Shown: positions 1 through 7,049 of the stretch, one piece after another
How the letters are laid out: each line of letters starts with the position of its first letter
How positions within the stretch are numbered: the stretch's first letter is position 1
Assembly (NCBI GenBank): GCA_030038645.1
Contig: JASHSR010000506.1
Coordinates: 1 to 18,433 of the forward strand
Length of the DNA: 18,433 nucleotides
Reading direction: 5' to 3'
Source of the DNA: Gammaproteobacteria bacterium
GTDB taxonomy: Bacteria; Pseudomonadota; Gammaproteobacteria; Steroidobacterales; Steroidobacteraceae
Notes under the pieces: generated by a model
Told to the model about the DNA's origin: nothing
Database searches by the model: none
What the model saw: only the letters and a program-made list of their open reading frames with translations
Made by a program: the position numbers and the translations under genes

Positions 1-36
1 GTCCGTTGCACTGCCGGCGGCGTCGCCGGTGAACTC

Positions 37-42
37 GAGGGG
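37..42 (+). promoter_or_regulatory. Ribosome binding site that sets the amtB start
   Basis: GAGGGG lies 7 bases before the GTG at 50. The alternative in-frame GTG at 29 has only weak purine content upstream, and starting there would add seven residues before the signal peptide. This favours the start at 50. Confidence 0.5.
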
Positions 43-49
43 TCCGACC

Positions 50-1351
50 GTGCGAGCAAAGTTCGCCGCCCGATGGGCGGCCCCGGCTGCCTGTGCCGTT
101 TTCCCCGTCGCCGCATGGGCCGCGACTCCGTCCCTCAACACCGGCGATACGGCCTGGCTCATCACGGCGACCGCGCTCGTGCTGCTCATGACGCTGCCGG
201 GCCTCGCCGCGTTCTACTCGGGCCTCGTCCGCACCAAGAACGTCCTCTCGGTGTCCATGCAGTGCTTCGCGATCGCCTGCCTCGTGAGCGTGCTGTGGTT
301 CGCGGGCGCCTACAGCCTCGCCTTCGGCGAGACGGGCCGCCACCAGTGGCTGATCGGGCCGCTCAGCAAGCTCGGCTTTGCCGGAATCGGGCGCCACGCG
401 TTGCACGGCTCGACGCCGGAAGCCGCGTTCGCGATGTTCCAGCTCACCTTCGCGATCATCACGCCAGCGCTCGTGGTCGGCGGATTCGCCGAGCGCATGA
501 AATTCAGCGCGGTGCTGTGGTTCTCCGCCGCGTGGCTTCTGCTCGTCTACGTGCCGATCTGTCACTGGGTGTGGGGCGGCGGCTGGCTGGCCCAGCGAGG
601 CGTTCTCGATTTCGCGGGCGGCATCGTCGTGCACATCAACGCGGGTGTCGCGGCGCTCGTCACCGCGCTCGTGCTGAGGGAGCGCAAAGGCTTCCCTCAC
701 CATCCGATGCCGCCCCACAACATGCCCCTCACGGTGCTCGGCGCCGGGATGCTCTGGGTCGGCTGGTTCGGCTTCAACGGCGGCAGCGCGCTCGCGGCGA
801 ACGGCTCCGCCGCGATGGCGATACTCGTCACGCATCTCGCCGCCGCGACGGGCGCTCTGTCGTGGATGGCGATGGAGTGGCTGCGCTTCGGCAAGCCGAG
901 CCTGCTCGGCATCGTGACGGGCACCGTCGCCGGGCTCGGCACGATCACGCCCGCCTCGGGGTTCGTCGGACCGGAGGGCGCGATCGTCATCGGAATCTGC
1001 GCGGGGGTCGTGTGCTTCCTCGCCACGCAGCTGCTCAAGCGCACGCTGTCGATCGACGACTCGCTCGATGTGTCGCCGGTGCACGGCGCGGGCGGTATCC
1101 TCGGCACACTGCTCACCAGCGTGTTCGTCGACGCGCGGCTCGGCGGAGTCGGCTACGCGAACGGCATGACGCTCGGCAGCCAGCTGCTCGCTCAGGCGAC
1201 CGGCATCGTCGCGGCGGCGGCGTGGTGCGCCGCGCTCACCTACGCGATCCTCAAGGTGCTCGACGCCGCGCTCGGCCTGCGCGTCACCGAGGATCAGGAG
1301 CGCGAGGGCCTCGACCTCGCGCTGCACGGCGAGCGCGGATACAGCGACTGA
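50..1351 (+). CDS. amtB: Ammonium transporter, AmtB type
   Basis: Inner-membrane ammonium channel of the Amt/MEP/Rh family, 433 aa from the GTG at 50. I chose this start because GAGGGG lies 7 bases upstream and it begins a clean signal peptide (residues 1-24, ending AAWA). An in-frame GTG at 29 is possible, and the frame is open to the left edge. Known AmtB residues can be placed by motif. The phenyl gate is F134 (FQLTFA) and F242 (WFGFN). The recruitment site is W175 (VWGGGW) with S246. D187 lies in DFAGG, and the twin pore histidines are H195 (VVHINAG) and H345 (SPVHGAGG). The C-terminal tail keeps the EDQEREGLDLALHGE segment that contacts the PII protein GlnK in AmtB, so PII control is likely. 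The usual glnK partner would lie outside the window. Eleven membrane segments are expected for the family. The call is very secure and the exact start is less so. Confidence 0.95.
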   Translation: MRAKFAARWAAPAACAVFPVAAWAATPSLNTGDTAWLITATALVLLMTLPGLAAFYSGLVRTKNVLSVSMQCFAIACLVSVLWFAGAYSLAFGETGRHQWLIGPLSKLGFAGIGRHALHGSTPEAAFAMFQLTFAIITPALVVGGFAERMKFSAVLWFSAAWLLLVYVPICHWVWGGGWLAQRGVLDFAGGIVVHINAGVAALVTALVLRERKGFPHHPMPPHNMPLTVLGAGMLWVGWFGFNGGSALAANGSAAMAILVTHLAAATGALSWMAMEWLRFGKPSLLGIVTGTVAGLGTITPASGFVGPEGAIVIGICAGVVCFLATQLLKRTLSIDDSLDVSPVHGAGGILGTLLTSVFVDARLGGVGYANGMTLGSQLLAQATGIVAAAAWCAALTYAILKVLDAALGLRVTEDQEREGLDLALHGERGYSD

Positions 1352-1374
1352 GCCCGCTCGGCGGCTGCGAGCGA

Positions 1375-1417
1375 GGGCGGGGCTGCCGCGGCGGATCCGT
1401 CGCGGCCACTCCCGCCC
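1375..1417. terminator. GC-rich two-tier stem-loop between convergent genes
   Basis: An outer arm GGGCGGG (1375-1381) pairs perfectly with CCCGCCC (1411-1417). An inner arm GCCGCG (1385-1390) pairs perfectly with CGCGGC (1401-1406). A 3/4-base internal loop separates the two stems, and the 10-base apical loop contains the palindrome CGGATCCG. It lies between the stops of amtB and the convergent barrel gene, where a bidirectional terminator would be expected. There is no T-run on either side, so it is not a canonical intrinsic terminator. Confidence 0.4.
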
Positions 1418-1447
1418 GCGGACCCGCGAGATGCGCCCGAGACCGCC

Positions 1448-2326
1448 TCAGAAGTGCAGCGAGACGCCGGCGATGAGGTGCAGCGTCGTCGTGCGGGTGT
1501 CGATGCGCGTCGCGGGGTCGAGGTCGATGTTCAGGTCGCCGACGTTGAGCTTGCTCTCGATGAGCAGGGTGATGCGCTTCAGCGGTATGCCGTGCGGCTG
1601 GAGCCGCGCGGGCAGCGTGTACTCCGCCCCTCCGAAGATCTGGCCGCCGTAGCCCGCGTACTGGTAATTGCCGTTCACTCCGATGCCGTCGATCGTGCCG
1701 TCGGAATGAGGCAGGTAGAGCAGCGCTCCCGCGCCGATGTGCTTCTCCCACGGCCCGTCGTCGAACTCCTCGTTCCAGCGGTACTGCCCGTCGAGGGAGG
1801 TGAGATTGACGCCGTGCGCGATCTCGAGCCGCTGCACGAAAGCGCTCATCTGCGTGTACTCGTCGATGGGCGCCCCGTTCCACGTGCCGCGGACGACCAC
1901 GTCCTCCGCGGTCTCGGCGTACATCTTGTAGTGCGTGAAATCGAAGGTGGCGCCGACGTGGGCCCCGCTCGAGGGGAAGTAGCTGAAGCGCACGCCGTAG
2001 TACGGCGCCCCCAGAGCGAACGGATGGGGAGCCCAGGAAACGGCCTCGAACGTCGCATCGGAGCGCGTGGCCGGCTGCACCACCTCGAGATTGCTCTCGT
2101 AGGTGTGGGAGACGCCCGTGTAGAACGTCGCGACCCACTCCGCGCGCGCGGCGGAGCCCGCCCCGAGCGCTCCGGCGAGCATTGATCCGACGAGCGCCGT
2201 GCGCAGGGCCCCTCTCACGAGGCCGCCGGGGCGCGCGGGTTCGAGTCCTGCTGCTCGCGAGCCGGGATCAGCGCTCGCTGCTTGATCGGCGGCTGGGCAT
2301 TCGGCTGCCGGATGGAGTCGCGGCAT
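1448..2326 (-). CDS. Outer-membrane beta-barrel protein, lipid A oxidase (LpxQ)-like
   Basis: 292 aa from the ATG at 2326, which has GGGAG 6 bases upstream. A hydrophobic segment and Ala-rich cleavage region (residues about 38-62, ending AARA before EW) form a signal peptide, but the stretch before it is unusually long (about 37 aa). An in-frame GTG at 2218 would give a normal signal peptide but has no Shine-Dalgarno. The mature part is made of alternating polar/aromatic strands and ends in GVSLHF, with the terminal Phe typical of outer-membrane barrels. The block APYYGVRFSYF (107-117), then FDFTHYKMYAE (128-138), HGVNLTSLDGQYRW (171-184) and the GAGALLYLPH strand (198-207) resemble my recollection of rhizobial lipid A oxidases. 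Those use O2 to convert the proximal glucosamine of lipid A to aminogluconate. The barrel call is firm. The enzyme assignment is from memory of the family and could instead be a non-catalytic barrel. It is divergent from the glycosyltransferase gene. Confidence 0.6.
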   Translation of the reverse strand: MPRLHPAAECPAADQAASADPGSRAAGLEPARPGGLVRGALRTALVGSMLAGALGAGSAARAEWVATFYTGVSHTYESNLEVVQPATRSDATFEAVSWAPHPFALGAPYYGVRFSYFPSSGAHVGATFDFTHYKMYAETAEDVVVRGTWNGAPIDEYTQMSAFVQRLEIAHGVNLTSLDGQYRWNEEFDDGPWEKHIGAGALLYLPHSDGTIDGIGVNGNYQYAGYGGQIFGGAEYTLPARLQPHGIPLKRITLLIESKLNVGDLNIDLDPATRIDTRTTTLHLIAGVSLHF

Positions 2327-2400
2327 CTGATTCTCCCGTTGCCGGGCCCGCACGCGACCGGCTCGATTGGATGGGTTGGATAGAGGCAAGGAGTAGCAAA

Positions 2401-3534
2401 ATGAGAATCGCCCAGATTGCGCCGCTCGTCGAGGCCGTCCCGCCGGAGCTCTACGGTGGCACGGAGCGGATCGTCTCGTACCTGACGGAGGAGCAGGTCC
2501 GGCAAGGACACGAAGTCACGCTCTTCGCGAGCGGGGATTCCCGAACCGCCGCCGAGCTCGCCGCGTGCTGTCCGAGAGCGCTGCGCCTCGACCCGTCGGT
2601 CCGGGACCCGATTCCGCACATCCTGATCATGCTGGCCGAGGTGAGGCGGCGCGCCCAAGAATTCGACATCCTGCATTTTCACCTCGATCTGATGCATTTT
2701 CCAACCTTCCAGGACATCGCCGCCCACACGATCACGACGCTGCACGGCCGGCTCGACCTGCCGGACCTGCCGCCTTTCTATCGGACCTTCCCCCAGTTCG
2801 CGGTCGTCTCGATCTCGAACGACCAGCGCCGGCCGCTCCCGGCCGCGAACTGGCTCGGCACGGTCTATCATGGACTGCCGCTCGATCTGCTCCGCTTGAG
2901 CGTCTCTCCTCGCGGCGGCTACCTCGCGTTTCTCGGGCGGATCTCGCCGGAGAAACGGCCCGATCGGGCGATCGAGATCGCCCGCCGCGCGGGCTTGCCG
3001 CTGAAGATCGCGGCCAAGGTGGATCCCGCCGACCGCGACTATTTCAAGCAGCGCATCGAGCCGCTGCTCGACGACCCGCTCGTCGATTACATCGGCGAGA
3101 TCGGCGAGGCGCAGAAGAGCGAGTTTCTCGGCAACGCGCTCGCCCTGCTGTTTCCGATCGAGTGGCCCGAGCCCTTCGGGCTCGTGATCATCGAGGCCAT
3201 GGCGTGCGGCACGCCCGTCATCGCCTTCCCGCGCGGCTCGGTGGCGGAGATCGTCGAGGATGGAACGACCGGATTCGTGGTGGCGGGCATCGATGAGGCA
3301 GTGCAGGCGGTTCATCGGCTGCACAGGCTCGATCGCGCGGCGATTCGCGAGCGGTTCGAGCAGGCCTTCTCGGTGACACGCATGGCCTGCGATTACGAGG
3401 AGCTGTACCGAAAGGTGCTGCGCACGTCGACCCTGCGGCTCGCGTGGCCCAGGCTCGCTCCGGCCTCCAAGGGCGCGAGCGCGGCCGGCGCCTCGGCCGA
3501 GCCTCGTCCGCTCGTGGGCACCGCGCCGTGCTGA
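2401..3534 (+). CDS. GT4-family glycosyltransferase
   Basis: 377 aa, with AAGGAG 7 bases before the ATG at 2401. GT-B fold retaining glycosyltransferase, cytoplasmic, transferring sugar from a nucleotide-sugar donor. The N-terminal acceptor domain opens with RIAQIAPL and the glycine-rich loop ELYGGTERIV (16-25). The C-terminal domain has the donor-site motif LGRISPEKRPDRA (178-190, R180 and K185). It also has the family signature EPFGLVIIEAMACGTPVIA with the EX7E glutamates E257 and E265. The last 40 residues or so are Ala/Pro/Arg-rich and look disordered. No other polysaccharide or glycogen genes are beside it, so donor and acceptor cannot be inferred. It is divergent from the barrel gene across 74 bases. 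The frame is open upstream of 2401, but the strong ribosome site and the start of the fold support this ATG. Confidence 0.88.
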   Translation: MRIAQIAPLVEAVPPELYGGTERIVSYLTEEQVRQGHEVTLFASGDSRTAAELAACCPRALRLDPSVRDPIPHILIMLAEVRRRAQEFDILHFHLDLMHFPTFQDIAAHTITTLHGRLDLPDLPPFYRTFPQFAVVSISNDQRRPLPAANWLGTVYHGLPLDLLRLSVSPRGGYLAFLGRISPEKRPDRAIEIARRAGLPLKIAAKVDPADRDYFKQRIEPLLDDPLVDYIGEIGEAQKSEFLGNALALLFPIEWPEPFGLVIIEAMACGTPVIAFPRGSVAEIVEDGTTGFVVAGIDEAVQAVHRLHRLDRAAIRERFEQAFSVTRMACDYEELYRKVLRTSTLRLAWPRLAPASKGASAAGASAEPRPLVGTAPC

Positions 3535-3602
3535 GCGACCGAGCCGCGGCTGCTCGCGGGCGCCGCCCTGCCGAGCTTCCCGATATTGCGACGCACATCG
3601 CA

Positions 3603-3629
3603 TCAAGCCACAGGGTGGAGCGCCGATAA
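3603..3629 (+). promoter_or_regulatory. Predicted sigma-28 (FliA) flagellar promoter of the receptor gene
   Basis: The -10 element GCCGATAA (3622-3629) is identical to the sigma-28 consensus. The -35 region carries TCAAG (3603-3607), with 14 bases between TCAAG and GCCGATAA. That equals the spacing in the enterobacterial TAAAGTTT-N11-GCCGATAA consensus and matches my recollection of the Pseudomonas TCAAG form. Transcription would start near 3635, about 85 bases before the receptor ATG at 3722. Genes under FliA include chemoreceptors and late flagellar genes, so the context fits. Confidence 0.75.
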
Positions 3630-3721
3630 AGCTCGAGGGGCGGTGCGCCTGCTCCCCCGCTCGTCCGCGATCAGGCGCCCGGAGCGGCCTGGCGACACCG
3701 GGCCTCACGAGATTGCGGGTC

Positions 3722-5497
3722 ATGGCCTCGAATCCTCTTGCACTGCTCGGTCGCTCGCTGCACGGCCTGTGGGCGAGCCTGTGGCACTGCGCGGACATGC
3801 GCCGGCAGGTGGCCGCCTTCGGCCGGATGCTCCCGGTCATCGAGTTCGACCTCCGGGGCAACGTGCTGCGGGCGAACGAGAACTTCCTCAAGGCTTCCCA
3901 GTACTCGCGCGAGGAGCTGCGCGGCGCGCATCACAGGCTGTTCGTGGACCCGGAGTACGCCGCCTCGGCCGAGTACCGGGAGTTCTGGGCGAAGCTGCGC
4001 CGGGGCGAGTGCCAATCGGCGCAATACAAGCGCATGGGCAAGAAGGGACGAGTGGTCTGGGTCCAGGCCACCTACTATCCGATCCTCGGTCTCTTCGGCC
4101 GCCCGTACAAGGTCGTCAAGCACACGGTCGACATCACCGAGCAGATGATGAAGCTCTCCGACGGCATGGGACAGCTCGCCGCGATCAGCAAGGCGCAGGC
4201 CGTCATCGAGTTCGACCTGCGCGGCACGATCCTCACCGCGAACCGCAACTTCCTCGCGATGATGGGATACACGCTCGATGAGCTCCGAGGCAAGCACCAC
4301 GGCGTGCTGCTCGAGCCGGGATCGCACGAGAGCGAGGAGCAGTACACGCTCTGGACGCGCCTCGCCCGCGGGGAATACGACGCGGGCCGCTACAAGCGGA
4401 TGGCCAAGGGCGGCCGGGAGGTGTGGATCCAGGCGAGCTACAACCCCATCCTCGACGCCGAGGGCAAGCCGTTCAAGATCGTCAAATACGCAACGGATAT
4501 CACCGCGCAGGTGAGCTTCGCCGAGCAGCTGCGGCGCGCCGTGCAGGAGACGCACGCCGTCGTTGCGGCCGCGGCGGAGGGCGATCTCACGCGGCGGCTG
4601 TCGCTCGCAGGCAAGACGGGCGAGCTCGCGACGCTCTCCGAAGGCGTGAACGCGCTCATCGACCTGGTGGCCGCGCTCGTGGGCCGGATCAAGGACGTGA
4701 CGGGCGAGGTGCAGAACGGCGCCGAGCAGATCGGGAGCGGCAACACGGACCTCGCCTACCACGCCGACGAGCAGGCCTCCCATCTGAAGAAGGCGGCTTC
4801 CCTGATGGAGACCATGGCGAGCTCCGTGAAGCAGACCGCGCAGAACGCGGCGCGCGCGAACGAGCTCGCGATCGCCGCGAGCGATCGGGCCGAGAAAGGC
4901 GGCTCGGTCGTGGGCTCCGCGGTCACGGCGATGGGCGGCATCAACGCGGCGGCGCGCAAGATCGCCGACATCATCGGCGTGATCGACGCGATCGCCTTTC
5001 AGACCAACTTGCTCGCGCTCAACGCGGCCGTCGAGGCCGCGCGCGCCGGCGAGCAGGGCCGCGGATTCGCCGTGGTCGCGAGCGAGGTCCGCAACCTCGC
5101 GGGGCGCAGCGCGACGGCCGCGAAGGAGATCAAGGCGCTGATCCAGGACAGCGTGGCGCGGGTGGGCGAGGGCAGCCGCCTGGTCGAGGAGTCCGGCCGC
5201 TCGCTCTCCGAGATCGTGGCCGCCGTGAGGCAGGCGACGCAGATCGTGGCCGAGATCGCGACCGCGAGCCGCCAGCAGTCCTCGGAGATCGAGCACGCAA
5301 GCCGCACGGTGATGCAGCTCGAGTCGATGACCCAGCAGAACGCGGCTCTCGTCGAGCAGGCCGCGGCGGCGAGCGAGTCCATCGTCGAGCAGGTGCGGGC
5401 GCTCAATGCGATGGTCGCCGGCTACCGGCTCGACACGGAGGCGCCGCAAGCCGCTCTCCTTCAGGAGCCGCGCGCGCTGCGCAGAGCCGCCCCGTAA
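3722..5497 (+). CDS. Soluble methyl-accepting chemotaxis receptor with two PAS domains
   Basis: 591 aa from the ATG at 3722; an in-frame TTG at 3713 is an alternative. There is no clear membrane segment, so it is predicted cytoplasmic. PAS 1 spans about 38-140 (VIEFDLRG at 39-46, closing VKHTVDITE). PAS 2 spans about 160-262 (VIEFDLRG at 161-168, closing VKYATDIT). The two share strong identity at an offset of 122 residues, indicating an internal duplication. A HAMP-like stretch follows (about 278-318, EGDLTRRL). The long signalling coiled coil carries the hairpin tip near IDAIAFQTNLLALNAAVEAA and RAGEQGRGFAVVASEVRNLA (421-460), which binds CheA and CheW. There is no C-terminal NWETF-type tether for CheR. 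The architecture resembles BdlA, a soluble PAS-PAS receptor of Pseudomonas biofilm dispersal. PAS ligands (redox, oxygen or FAD) cannot be read from sequence. No other che genes are nearby. It is probably transcribed with flagellar genes through the FliA-type box upstream. Confidence 0.92.
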   Translation: MASNPLALLGRSLHGLWASLWHCADMRRQVAAFGRMLPVIEFDLRGNVLRANENFLKASQYSREELRGAHHRLFVDPEYAASAEYREFWAKLRRGECQSAQYKRMGKKGRVVWVQATYYPILGLFGRPYKVVKHTVDITEQMMKLSDGMGQLAAISKAQAVIEFDLRGTILTANRNFLAMMGYTLDELRGKHHGVLLEPGSHESEEQYTLWTRLARGEYDAGRYKRMAKGGREVWIQASYNPILDAEGKPFKIVKYATDITAQVSFAEQLRRAVQETHAVVAAAAEGDLTRRLSLAGKTGELATLSEGVNALIDLVAALVGRIKDVTGEVQNGAEQIGSGNTDLAYHADEQASHLKKAASLMETMASSVKQTAQNAARANELAIAASDRAEKGGSVVGSAVTAMGGINAAARKIADIIGVIDAIAFQTNLLALNAAVEAARAGEQGRGFAVVASEVRNLAGRSATAAKEIKALIQDSVARVGEGSRLVEESGRSLSEIVAAVRQATQIVAEIATASRQQSSEIEHASRTVMQLESMTQQNAALVEQAAAASESIVEQVRALNAMVAGYRLDTEAPQAALLQEPRALRRAAP

Positions 5498-5601
5498 TTC
5501 AAAGAGCCGGGCCTCGAGCGTTATATACGGCCAAATATTTTCCGGTCTAGAAGGGCGATGATGATAGCCGAGCCGCAATCGACCCGCCTTTCATTTTAGC
5601 T

Positions 5602-5625
5602 CGGGGCGCGGCTACACTCGCCCCG
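5602..5625 (+). promoter_or_regulatory. Perfect 7-bp dyad upstream of the cytochrome gene
   Basis: CGGGGCG (5602-5608) and CGCCCCG (5619-5625) are perfect inverted arms around a 10-base loop. The loop contains TACACT (5613-5618), which resembles a -10 hexamer, but no convincing -35 lies at the right distance. It could be an operator overlapping the promoter, or a terminator for the upstream receptor gene without a T-run. Confidence 0.25.
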
Positions 5626-5693
5626 CGGTGGGCGCCGGACAGATCCGCCAAATCAAAACCGGCCGTCGTCCATGAGTCGCCGCGGGAGCTCCC

Positions 5694-6941
5694 ATGAAGC
5701 GTTGGATCTGGATTCCGATCGTCATCGTGCTCGCCGGCATCGTGGTCACGTGGCGCGCGTTCTCCCTGAGCGTCCCGCATCGGCCGGATGTCGCCCCGAC
5801 CCCGGAGATGGTGGCGCGCGGCGCGTACCTGGTCCGGGCGGCCGACTGCGTGAGCTGCCATACGGTGCCCGGAGGCACGCCCTTCGCGGGGGGTCGCGAG
5901 TTCGACCTCGGCAGCATGGGGACGCTCTACTCGCCCAACATCACGCCGGACAAGGGGACGGGCATCGGCAGCTGGAGCGACGATGACTTTCGCGCCGCCC
6001 TGCAGCTCGGCATCGGCAAGGGGGGCGTGCACCTCTATCCGGCCTTCCCGTACGCCTCGTTCACCCTGCTGAGCGATGCCGACGTGCTCGCCGTCAAGGC
6101 GTACCTGTTCAGCCTGAAGCCCGTCCACTACACGCCCCCCCCGGACGCCATGCGCTTCCCGTACAACCAGCGCTTCCTCATGGCGTACTGGAGCTGGCTG
6201 TTCGACTCGGACCGCCGCTTCACGCCCGATCCCACGAAGCCCGCCGAGTGGAACCACGGCAAGTACCTCGTCGAGGCGCTGGGCCACTGCGGGGAGTGCC
6301 ATACGTCGCGCAACGTCCTGCAGGCGCTCGAGCGCTCGAAGGCCTACGGCGGGGCGATCACGCAGAAGTGGAAGGCCTACGACATCACGCCCGACAAGAC
6401 GACCGGCATCGGCAGCTGGACGGACCCGGAGCTCGTCTCATACCTCTCCACCGGGTTCGCGCAGGACCACGGCCCGGCCTCCGGGCCCATGGCGGAGGCC
6501 GTCTCGAACAGCCTGCGCTATCTGCCGCTCTCGGACATTCATGCGATCGTGACCTACCTGCGCTCGCTCAAGCCCCTGGCGAGCGCCGTGCCCGTCGAGG
6601 ATGCCGCGGGTCCCGCGAGCGCGGGCGCGAACCTCGAGTACGGACATCAGGTGTACGTGCGGGAGTGCGCCAACTGCCATCGCGCCGACGGGACGGGCAC
6701 GCAGAGCGAGTACGAGGCGCTGCACGGCTCGGAGACGGTCGCCGATCGTGAGGCCGTCAATCTCACCCAGGCGGTGCTCTACGGATCGACCATGGATACC
6801 GCCGAGGGCCACTTCTTCATGCCACGCTTCGGCACGGGTCTCACCGACACGGATCTCGCGGCGGTCATCAACTACGCGAGCCAGCAGCTCGGAGGCCATT
6901 CGGCGAACCTCACGCCGCAAGACATCGCCGCCCGGCGCTGA
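5694..6941 (+). CDS. Membrane-anchored triheme cytochrome c (dehydrogenase electron-acceptor subunit type)
   Basis: 415 aa, with GGGAG 5 bases before the ATG. An N-terminal hydrophobic segment (about 5-20) without a clear AxA site suggests an uncleaved periplasm-facing anchor. Three CxxCH heme sites are present: CVSCH at 52-56, CGECH at 199-203 and CANCH at 325-329. Their spacing and the motifs NITPDKGTGIGSW (82-94) and DITPDKTTGIGSW (230-242) are typical of the cytochrome subunit of membrane-bound alcohol, gluconate and related dehydrogenases, which passes electrons to ubiquinone. Candidate axial Met residues are visible for hemes 2 (GPMAEAV, M266) and 3 (FFMPRFG, M376). In heme 1 the expected region reads YPAFPYASFTLLSD, with no Met. 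No flavin-, molybdenum- or PQQ-dependent dehydrogenase gene is next to it, so the donor is unknown. Confidence 0.9.
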   Translation: MKRWIWIPIVIVLAGIVVTWRAFSLSVPHRPDVAPTPEMVARGAYLVRAADCVSCHTVPGGTPFAGGREFDLGSMGTLYSPNITPDKGTGIGSWSDDDFRAALQLGIGKGGVHLYPAFPYASFTLLSDADVLAVKAYLFSLKPVHYTPPPDAMRFPYNQRFLMAYWSWLFDSDRRFTPDPTKPAEWNHGKYLVEALGHCGECHTSRNVLQALERSKAYGGAITQKWKAYDITPDKTTGIGSWTDPELVSYLSTGFAQDHGPASGPMAEAVSNSLRYLPLSDIHAIVTYLRSLKPLASAVPVEDAAGPASAGANLEYGHQVYVRECANCHRADGTGTQSEYEALHGSETVADREAVNLTQAVLYGSTMDTAEGHFFMPRFGTGLTDTDLAAVINYASQQLGGHSANLTPQDIAARR

Positions 6942-6964
6942 CCCGGGGCGCCGGCGCGGCGCTC

Positions 6965-6994
6965 TTGGAGTCCGCCCCCGAATTGTCGTAACGT
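6965..6994 (+). promoter_or_regulatory. Possible sigma-70-like promoter before opgD
   Basis: TTGGAG (6965-6970) and TAACGT (6989-6994) are separated by 18 bases. They lie about 56 bases before the opgD ATG, in the 108-base gap after the cytochrome gene. Each hexamer matches only half of the consensus, so this is a weak candidate. Confidence 0.25.
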
Positions 6995-7049
6995 CCCTCC
7001 TGCACCGGCTCGAGGAGGCCGGACCGCGCACGGTGAGGAGAGGCGCAGG

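Noticed and set aside
1..28. Coding start of the ammonium transporter upstream of 29
   Set aside because: The frame is open to the edge, but a good ribosome site and a normal signal peptide point to the GTG at 50, so I did not extend the gene.
3590..3640. Resemblance to a c-di-GMP (GEMM) riboswitch: GCATCAAGCCACAGGG near a chemoreceptor gene
   Set aside because: The upstream GCAAACC...GAAA hairpin and the tetraloop-receptor part are missing. The same bases are better explained by the FliA promoter. A covariance-model search would settle it.
2215..3891. Long minus-strand frame antisense to the glycosyltransferase
   Set aside because: No recognisable domain, composition typical of antisense frames, and it runs across two real genes and the sigma-28 promoter.
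3671..5578. Long minus-strand frame antisense to the chemotaxis receptor
   Set aside because: Arg/Leu/His-rich non-protein-like translation, while the plus strand gives clear PAS and receptor signalling motifs. It is a GC-driven shadow.
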